Assembly: GCA_002417975.1 (NCBI GenBank) | Contig: DIDE01000089.1 | Span: forward strand, 7,682-35,913 | Source of the DNA: Eggerthellaceae bacterium UBA5808 | Lineage (GTDB): Bacteria; Actinomycetota; Coriobacteriia; Coriobacteriales; Eggerthellaceae | DNA length: 28,232 nucleotides | Direction of reading: 5' to 3' | In this document: positions 23,361 to 28,232 of the stretch, one piece after another | Position numbering within the stretch: position 1 is the first letter of the stretch | How the letters are laid out: every line of letters starts with the position of its first letter | The notes under the pieces: generated by a model | Told to the model about the DNA's origin: nothing | Databases searched by the model: none | Seen by the model: only the letters and a program-made list of their open reading frames with translations | Program-made: the position numbers and the translations under genes

Positions 23361-23481
23361 CACGGGTAACATGCTTGCTACGACGCTGCCACATTCCGTT
23401 GCACGAGTAGCATGCTTGCTATGTTGTTGCTATATTTCGCTGCACAAGTAGTATGTCTGTTACGAATTCGCTATATTCTGG
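23361..23481. repeat. Tandem repeat, period 41 bp, three units
   Basis: Units lie at 23361-23401, 23402-23442 and 23443-23481 (the last is 39 bases). The shared core is CACG(A/G)GTA(A/G)CATGCTTGCTA, followed by a T-rich half ending in CGTTG or CGCTG. A partial unit may precede at about 23340-23360. I see no coding role. Confidence 0.65.
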
Positions 23482-23649
23482 CACGATTAAGGTATGCCAG
23501 TTGCTAATAGAAATTGATTCTATCCTGGTGGCAGAAAATAGGTCACGTACTTGTGCTGGTTCATCGCTTGATTGCCGTCTATGCGCAACTTACGCATGCT
23601 GGCTTCTCCTATTAGGCGCAACGAGGGAAGGAATCCGTACTTAGCACTA

Positions 23650-23729
23650 ACAGTACGTCTTAAGGAATGACAGTACATCTTAAAAGCGAACCGTATATCT
23701 TAAAAATGAACAGTACATCTCAAGTGGCA
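23650..23729. repeat. Iteron-like tandem repeat, period exactly 20 bp, four units
   Basis: Four contiguous 20-base units at 23650, 23670, 23690 and 23710 follow ACAGTACATCTTAAAARYGA with a few changes each. A 20-21 bp period near two helical turns, on an AT-rich background, resembles protein-binding iterons, but no replication gene is nearby. The flanks continue AT-rich on the right. Confidence 0.7.
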
Positions 23730-23760
23730 AAAAGTTGGGCGTAAAATCACAAATTTTGCT

Positions 23761-23892
23761 CGATTCGCGTTGAATACTTTTTAGCGGCATGCTGAGTTTC
23801 ACCATAACGCCTGTTGAGAAGCGTGACGCTTGAACTTCCTCAAGATATGGAGCCTTATAGTCAAATGAAGCAGGTAAAAACAACGCGAATCG
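23761..23892. repeat. 11-bp inverted repeat pair enclosing about 110 bases
   Basis: CGATTCGCGTT at 23761-23771 and AACGCGAATCG at 23882-23892 are exact reverse complements. Between them lies the 13-base palindrome AAGCGTGACGCTT (23819-23831). This may be a structured RNA, or the ends of a tiny decayed element; no target duplication is evident. Confidence 0.4.
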
Positions 23893-23947
23893 GTAAAAAT
23901 CGGTTAAAAGTGCCTCATTTTAATGTACTGAGACTAATTGCGTGCCA

Positions 23948-24104
23948 TCGATGAAACTAGCTCTGCAGTATGAAGAGAGGAGATGCTTAGTTGAGCACTA
24001 TTGATGGAACTAGTTTTGTGATGTGAAAAGGGAAGAAGGCACTTATTCCTGCGCTATCGATGAAGCGAACTCTGTGACGTGAAGTAAGAAAGGTGCTTAG
24101 TCGT
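23948..24104. repeat. Degenerate tandem repeat, period about 54-56 bp, three units
   Basis: Units start at the CATCGATGAA-like, TATTGATGGAA-like and TATCGATGAAG-like pieces near 23948, 24000 and 24055. Each continues with an ACTCTGTGATGTGAAG-like stretch and ends GGTGCTTAGT-like. Similarity is partial but collinear across all three. Confidence 0.5.
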
Positions 24105-24164
24105 GTACTTCAGGGGGAAGGTGGATAAGTGCGTACTTCAGGGGGAAGGTGGATAAGTGCGTAC
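24105..24164. repeat. Exact 28-bp tandem duplication
   Basis: A 28-base unit (GTACTTCAGGGGGAAGGTGG, then ATAAGTGC) is repeated without change at 24105-24132 and 24133-24160, and a third copy begins (GTAC). Perfect identity implies a recent duplication or active homogenisation, next to older degenerate arrays. Confidence 0.85.
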
Positions 24165-24310
24165 GTTTGAAACAATAAAAGGAAAAGCAACGATAAAGTC
24201 TTATAGCAAAGAAGGAGCTACATCGCTCGAGCTCAATAATGAAAGATAGCTGCACTAAATAGGTTAAGTCACAAGAAAGAACTACAGACCAGCAGCTACA
24301 GACCAACAAA

Positions 24311-24342
24311 AAAGGAGCCGCACCAAACGATGCGGCTCCTTT
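24311..24342 (-). terminator. Intrinsic terminator of the AOR gene
   Basis: AAAGGAGCCGCA (24311-24322) pairs with TGCGGCTCCTTT (24331-24342) with an 8-base loop. Read on the minus strand it is followed by a run of six Ts. It lies about 55 bases after the AOR stop and is a textbook rho-independent terminator. Confidence 0.9.
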
Positions 24343-24397
24343 TCGCTAGGATCACAAATTCGGATTTGAATTCGTAAGTTCCCTGCGATTGAACGAT

Positions 24398-26500
24398 TTA
24401 CATCAGACCGTGTGACTTCAGATCTGCCTTGACGTCGCCCATGTCGTACTTGTCGAGCAGTGCCTCGGTTGGGCAGCCCTTTTCTTCGTCCCACTCGAAC
24501 TTCTTGTAGACCATCGTAAGAGCGGTCTGGAAGTCGTCGTGATCCTGTTTGATGGTGCCCTTGGTGAAGGCCTGCTTGTCTGGATCGATCGTGAATGGCC
24601 ATTCGGTCATCTTATCGTGGACGTTGCGGAAATCGTTGGTGCCCATGCCACGCATCGTGTTGCAGCGTTGCAGGGTCATGATCTTCGCGCCAGCCTGATA
24701 AAGCTGATCAGTCGTGACATCTTCACCGGTGACTGCCTTGAAGAATTTCGCTTCGAGGTCGAGGTCGCCACGGTAATCGCGAGCCTTTGTCGGGCTCATC
24801 GTCATAGGCCATACCCAGTTGCACAGCGTCAAGCTATCATGCAGGACGTCGGTAACAATTGACCACCAGCAGAAGTTTGCCTTGTGCTCGTTCATTGGGG
24901 TGTAATCCTTATCAGGATCAACAGCATCTTCGCCGCCCCAAACTTCAGCACCGATCTGCTTTTTGAGATCGATTGGCAAACCGCAGCCCTGGAAGTTAAC
25001 CGCTGAGTGAATCATATCGTCGCGGTTGAACATCATGTTGTAGACGCCACCGACCTGAGAGAAGCATTCGATCGCATGGTGTACAGGCCATCCACGATAG
25101 TTAATCAGCTGTGAAGGCTGCTTGTCGAACCATCCCTCGTCGTGCCAACGCTTGGTCCAAACGAGTGGGCCGTGAGCGAGGTAAGCAAGCTCGGAGTTGT
25201 TCTTAGCAAGAGCGTCCATGATGCCGACCATAACTTGTGGGTCGCCACCAACGCGGAATTGGCTCCAGTCATAGGCATTGTATTCTGCTTCAGGCAGGTT
25301 TGCCTTGAATATACCGTCTTTGATGCAGTGTGCCATATCGCGCCATAACTGAGCGTAGTTGCACCACAGTCCCAAGTCATCCATACGAGACGTGATGACG
25401 TTGTTCCAGAGGATTTGCTCGTCGGTGCTCATACCCGTTTTAAGAATGCCCTCAAGATAGAGGAACGGGAAGTTTGCTGCGCAGGTATTACCAACGGTCT
25501 CATATCCACCATGTGCCTTTGACTCTTCATTACGAAGGTCGGAATAGCAGTGAATTGGGCAGCTGTGGCAGCCGTTCATCTTAATCGTATATTTTTCTGC
25601 GCCAGCTCCGAGGTCCTTAGTGGACTTCATGCAGCGGTAACCAACGGTGTTGAGCTCGCCAGGTTTTGGCTCGCCGGTGTCGATAGGGCCGCCCTCGGCG
25701 AGTGCCCACGTAAGACCTTTACGTGCAGTCCAACGAGAACCCTTGTCGTAGTATTCAGCCCATTCCTGCTGGGTTGAAGGAACAACGTGGTTGTTGTTAG
25801 ATCCGACGATCTCACGAAGCATGTAATCGGAAAGGTCAGCGACAGACTGAGGATCCTTAACATTAATGCTGCTGTTGCCCTCGACGACGATAGCCTTGAC
25901 CTTTTTAGAACCAAGAACCGTACCAGTGCCAGCACCAGCAGAGTGGTTACGAGCATTAATAATGCAGCCGTAAGGCAGCAAGTTCTCGGATGCGGGGCCA
26001 ATGCAGGCTACGCATGCGCTGGTTGATTCGCGGCGACAGAGAGCTTCTGTCGTTGCACGGGTACCTAATCCCCATACATCGCTTGCATCTTTGATTTCGA
26101 CTTTGTCGTCAACGATGTTGATGTATACAGGATGATCGGATGCGCCTTCAACGATCAGGGCATCATGACCAGATAACTTTAGCTTAGCGCCAATCATGCC
26201 ACCGCAGTGAGCATCGACAACTAGATGATCCTGAGTGAACGTGGACAAGCTGCAAATGGTAGTACGTCCGGCCAAAGGCACGCCAGTTGCGGTCAAAGGA
26301 CCGACAGCAAAAACGACCTTGTTGTCCGGAGAGAGCGGATCGGTACCGGCAGGGACCTCATCATACATGATCTTGTTTGCAAGACCCATACCGCCGATAT
26401 ATGTCTTATAAGGCTCGGTTGGTTCAGTGGTGATTTCGCCCGTCGTTAAATTGACGCGCAAGATCTTTCCGGCCCAACCATACGACTTTGCATCAGCCAT
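24398..26500 (-). CDS. Aldehyde ferredoxin oxidoreductase (tungsten/molybdenum AOR family)
   Basis: A 700-residue AOR-family enzyme that binds a bis-pyranopterin W or Mo cofactor and a [4Fe-4S] cluster; members oxidise aldehydes or reduce acids using ferredoxin-type carriers. N-terminal signature: GKILRVNLTTGEI, then YIGGMGLANKIMYDEVPAG and VGPLTATGVPLAGRTTICS. Cluster ligands are the CxxCxxxC at about residues 309-316 (GCHSCPIHCYSD) and a later Cys at about 560 (LTLCNWVWP). Pterin-site features such as INARNHSAGAGTGTVLGSKK are present. It starts at ATG 26500 (GGAG seven bases before); ATG 26545 has no ribosome binding site. There is no signal peptide. It is divergent from a Tat-type four-cluster ferredoxin and a TorD-like chaperone, which probably form its redox partner and assembly set. 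Confidence 0.9.
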   Translation of the reverse strand: MADAKSYGWAGKILRVNLTTGEITTEPTEPYKTYIGGMGLANKIMYDEVPAGTDPLSPDNKVVFAVGPLTATGVPLAGRTTICSLSTFTQDHLVVDAHCGGMIGAKLKLSGHDALIVEGASDHPVYINIVDDKVEIKDASDVWGLGTRATTEALCRRESTSACVACIGPASENLLPYGCIINARNHSAGAGTGTVLGSKKVKAIVVEGNSSINVKDPQSVADLSDYMLREIVGSNNNHVVPSTQQEWAEYYDKGSRWTARKGLTWALAEGGPIDTGEPKPGELNTVGYRCMKSTKDLGAGAEKYTIKMNGCHSCPIHCYSDLRNEESKAHGGYETVGNTCAANFPFLYLEGILKTGMSTDEQILWNNVITSRMDDLGLWCNYAQLWRDMAHCIKDGIFKANLPEAEYNAYDWSQFRVGGDPQVMVGIMDALAKNNSELAYLAHGPLVWTKRWHDEGWFDKQPSQLINYRGWPVHHAIECFSQVGGVYNMMFNRDDMIHSAVNFQGCGLPIDLKKQIGAEVWGGEDAVDPDKDYTPMNEHKANFCWWSIVTDVLHDSLTLCNWVWPMTMSPTKARDYRGDLDLEAKFFKAVTGEDVTTDQLYQAGAKIMTLQRCNTMRGMGTNDFRNVHDKMTEWPFTIDPDKQAFTKGTIKQDHDDFQTALTMVYKKFEWDEEKGCPTEALLDKYDMGDVKADLKSHGLM

Positions 26501-26611
26501 ATTGATTCTCCAAATCTCCTCGATGGTAATTGTTGTGTGTGCCATGAGCTAGAGAAGAGAAATGGCGAAACATTCGCTACGAAGAAGTATGCCAAGTGGG
26601 GTTTTGAGGGT

Positions 26612-26630
26612 ATCCCCTCTTTCAGGGTAA
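26612..26630 (-). promoter_or_regulatory. Dyad site B, TTACCCTGAAAGAGGGGAT on the minus strand
   Basis: A 19-base site read on the minus strand. It matches the site at 26671-26689 in 17 of 19 positions in inverted orientation, and resembles the site at 14944-14962. Candidate operator for a LuxR/NarL-type HTH. Confidence 0.5.
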
Positions 26631-26670
26631 TTTGGGTACAAACAGAAATTGTGGCAGTGTTGTGAAGGTT

Positions 26671-26689
26671 TTACCCTCAAGGAGGGGAT
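26671..26689 (+). promoter_or_regulatory. Dyad site C, TTACCCTCAAGGAGGGGAT
   Basis: Counterpart of site B, 40 bases away and in the opposite orientation, so the two can also form a long stem. It is 156 bases before the ferredoxin start and 171 bases from the AOR start. Confidence 0.5.
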
Positions 26690-26844
26690 GGCACAAAAAC
26701 AACAGATTGCACAATACGAGATGTTGTGTGAGTCATTTCGTGAAGAGCAGGAGAGAGGAGCGGAGCTCATCGGATAGAGCCGATAAGCTTCGAAAGACAG
26801 AAAAGCATCTTCATCAATGATGGAAGTGAGGGGGAGGAAAGCGT

Positions 26845-27561
26845 ATGTCAGATACCAATCTGCATGATGCGAACGATCAGAATAACGCCAAGGCGTCGAC
26901 CGCAACCGCATCCGCAAACTCCAAGAAGAAATCCGTAACGCGTCGCGATGTACTAGAGATGGCTGGTTGCGGTGTTGCCGGTTTAATCGTCGGCGGTGTG
27001 CTCTCCAAATGGGGAGTAGTTGAGAACTCGATCGCCTCTGGGCGTATTGAACTATCGACGACACCTTCCAAGATGATCGTTACCGATCGTGCTCGTTGTT
27101 CTGGCTGTCAACGTTGCGAACTTATGTGCTCGCTGCGTAACGATGGCCATGTATCTCAGCACACCGCGCGTGTACGCGTATGGCCGAATTACAACTTCGG
27201 TACCAGCGCTGACACGAAAGATGGCATTTATAAAGATTGCCAATTTACGATCAAGTCTTGCAGACAGTGCGCAGATCCTAAGTGTGTAAAGAACTGCCCT
27301 GTTCATGCAATCTCAGCTGATCCTAAAACGGGTGCGCGCGTAATCGATCCTAAGAAATGTATCGGTTGCGGAATGTGCCACGAGTCTTGTCCGTGGAACA
27401 TGCCAGTTGTAGACACCGAGACCGGTGTCTCGACCAAGTGCATCTCCTGCGGTCGTTGTGCTGATCAGTGCCCGAATGGCGCGATCACGTTCGTCGATTG
27501 GCAGGATATCGCGGAAGAGTGCATCAAGAAGGGTGTGGTTTCGACCGCAACTCTGGTGTAA
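26845..27561 (+). CDS. Tat-signal four-cluster 4Fe-4S ferredoxin-like protein
   Basis: A 238-residue iron-sulfur electron carrier. After an Asn/Ala/Ser-rich N-terminus comes a twin-arginine motif (SVTRRDVLEMAG) and a hydrophobic stretch (GVAGLIVGGVLSKWG), so it is probably Tat-exported or membrane-tethered. Four cysteine quartets follow: CSGCQRCELMC, CRQCADPKCVKNC, CIGCGMCHESC and CISCGRCADQC, giving four [4Fe-4S] clusters as in DmsB/HybA/YdhY-type proteins. GGGGAGG precedes ATG 26845. It probably accepts or donates electrons for the divergently encoded AOR; E. coli ydhY-ydhV is a known ferredoxin-like/AOR-like pair. The Tat signal is odd because the AOR itself has none. Confidence 0.9.
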   Translation: MSDTNLHDANDQNNAKASTATASANSKKKSVTRRDVLEMAGCGVAGLIVGGVLSKWGVVENSIASGRIELSTTPSKMIVTDRARCSGCQRCELMCSLRNDGHVSQHTARVRVWPNYNFGTSADTKDGIYKDCQFTIKSCRQCADPKCVKNCPVHAISADPKTGARVIDPKKCIGCGMCHESCPWNMPVVDTETGVSTKCISCGRCADQCPNGAITFVDWQDIAEECIKKGVVSTATLV

Positions 27562-27624
27562 TCGTTTACATCAATGCACTATATAAAGGATGTAAGAAAG
27601 CAGAGAAGTAAGGAGGCGAACGGA

Positions 27625-28232
27625 ATGGAAGATCATGAGAATCTGGACGAGGTGTTTACGACCATCTCGCAGTGTTTTGCCCCAGTAGATGAATCCGTAT
27701 GGAATGAATTTACTCGGTATGCGCGATGGAAATCATTCATCGATGGATGCACCGATGCAATGTGCGGTCAGGATGCAACTCATCCAGAACTACCGGATTT
27801 TCTCTCCGATGCAGAGATCGATGCCCTGCATAATCCGCCGACGTACGAGCAGAAGCAGCAGTTCGCGGCATGTCACTTTACGGGTGGTTTACCCGAAAGC
27901 GCAATGCCCGTTGAGTCGCTCTACGAGACCTGGACGAATCGTACCGAAGAGGGAATGTTATTCCCTCAGGCTAAGGGTCTCTACGGTGGCGATGCCGCCG
28001 AATATATGGATGCGCTCATCGAGTCCATGGGGCTCACATTGCCTGATATGTTTAAGGGTTGCCCGGATCATATCGCAATGGAAACCGATATGGCGGCTTT
28101 GCTCTTTCGCTCTAATCTTCAAGCGCAAGCAACATCCTTTGTGGCTGAACGGTTCAAATGGTTGACGGCGTATCGTATGCGTTTACTTGAGATTAAAGAT
28201 AACGCGCGTTTCTACATTGGACTTATCGATGT
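27625..28232 (+). CDS. TorD-family molecular chaperone (3' end beyond the window)
   Basis: The frame is open from ATG 27625 (AAGGAGG nine bases upstream) to the window edge, 202 codons without stop. It matches TorD/DmsD-type chaperones as found in Coriobacteriia: PVESLYETWTN near residue 95, then GLYGGDAAEYMDALIESMGLTLPDMF, CPDHIAMETDMAALLF and a following helical AERFKWLTAYRMRLLEI. TorD proteins help Mo/W-pterin enzymes load cofactor and hold them for Tat export. It is 63 bases after the ferredoxin gene and clearly in the same operon. A client beyond the window is possible, but the AOR is the only Mo/W enzyme visible here. Confidence 0.85.
   Translation, partial: MEDHENLDEVFTTISQCFAPVDESVWNEFTRYARWKSFIDGCTDAMCGQDATHPELPDFLSDAEIDALHNPPTYEQKQQFAACHFTGGLPESAMPVESLYETWTNRTEEGMLFPQAKGLYGGDAAEYMDALIESMGLTLPDMFKGCPDHIAMETDMAALLFRSNLQAQATSFVAERFKWLTAYRMRLLEIKDNARFYIGLID

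Larger units (their letters stand above)
22695..24397. other. 1.7-kb gene-free region made of several degenerate tandem-repeat arrays
   Basis: No credible gene, tRNA or rRNA is visible in this 1.7-kb interval; open frames here are short and family-less. Instead it holds at least five unrelated tandem arrays (periods about 63, 41, 20, 55 and 28 bp), an 18-base palindrome (22817-22834, AGTTGCTGCGCAGTAACT with one G-T) and an 11-bp inverted repeat pair 120 bases apart (23761-23771, 23882-23892). The AOR terminator lies at its right end. This looks like a fast-changing, repeat-expanding locus or the debris of a lost element. Confidence 0.6.
26501..26844. promoter_or_regulatory. Divergent control region between the AOR and ferredoxin genes
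   Basis: A 344-base gap with no gene. It holds a pair of near-identical dyads in opposite orientation (26612-26630 and 26671-26689), four TACCC-type heptamers (complements at 26606-26612, 26623-26629 and 26632-26638; direct at 26672-26678), and a 10-bp hairpin (26764-26773 with 26780-26789) in the ferredoxin leader. It is a compact two-way promoter region. Confidence 0.6.

Noticed and set aside
23453..23644. 63-codon plus-strand frame with several cysteines
   Set aside because: It begins in the 41-bp repeats, has no ribosome binding site and no recognisable motif.
23680..23883. 67-codon minus-strand frame between the 20-bp repeats and the inverted pair
   Set aside because: It runs through the tandem repeats and has no family features or ribosome binding site.
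22855..24164. CRISPR array
   Set aside because: Repeats are contiguous with no unique spacers of constant length, units differ in period between arrays, and no cas gene is present.
22695..24397. tRNA or structured RNA genes in the gene-free region
   Set aside because: No TTCGANNCC-type T-arm, cloverleaf or rRNA segment could be found by eye.
27689..28165. 158-codon Arg/Ser-rich plus-strand frame
   Set aside because: It is an out-of-frame shadow of the TorD-like gene, which reads through to the window end from ATG 27625.

Overview
This window most likely comes from a relatively low-GC member of the Coriobacteriia (Eggerthellales, such as a Cryptobacterium- or Slackia-like anaerobe). The evidence is the gene content: many-membrane-span LuxR-type regulators next to a Tat-exported flavoprotein reductase, a tungsten/molybdenum aldehyde ferredoxin oxidoreductase (AOR), a Tat-type four-cluster ferredoxin and a TorD-family chaperone. 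That combination is typical of gut and oral Coriobacteriia living by amino acid fermentation and small-molecule anaerobic respiration. The genus cannot be settled by eye.

Layout. 1-4.4 kb: the tail of an unknown gene, a SanA/ElyC-type DUF218 membrane protein, a LysR regulator, an orphan RelB/DinJ-like antitoxin, two copies of a small hairpin repeat, then a divergent pair of a di-Mop molbindin and a HTH plus PBP-like regulator (a molybdate/tungstate module). 4.6-11.5 kb: a tightly packed minus-strand operon, pxpB-pxpC-accB-accC-ycsI-pxpA-Nramp-like. It joins the 5-oxoprolinase PxpABC to biotin carboxylase, biotin carrier protein, a DUF1445 protein and an Nramp-fold transporter that has lost the metal-binding residues. 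11.8-16.9 kb: a TauE/SafE permease, NAD(P)HX epimerase, a PLP aminotransferase, a large acidic protein of unknown function and a divergent NifU/IscU-like Cys-rich protein. 17.2-22.7 kb: two membrane LuxR regulators flanking a Tat/lipobox flavoprotein reductase. 22.7-24.4 kb: a gene-free stretch holding at least five unrelated short tandem-repeat arrays (periods about 63, 41, 20, 55 and 28 bp). 24.4-28.2 kb: the AOR, divergent from a Tat ferredoxin and a TorD-like chaperone that runs off the window.

How it fits together. Two metabolic themes stand out. The first is uptake and ring opening (or carboxylation) of 5-oxoproline. The second is Mo/W-dependent redox chemistry: molbindin and the PBP-type regulator handle the metal, and AOR, ferredoxin and chaperone use it. 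A recurrent dyad, TTACCC-nn-AAAG-AGGGGA-like, occurs upstream of the AOR/ferredoxin pair (twice), between the flavoprotein and its LuxR gene, and ahead of the acidic protein. It resembles paired NarL/LuxR heptamers and may tie these redox genes to the membrane LuxR regulators. All functions here are read from sequence and family memory; no searches were run.
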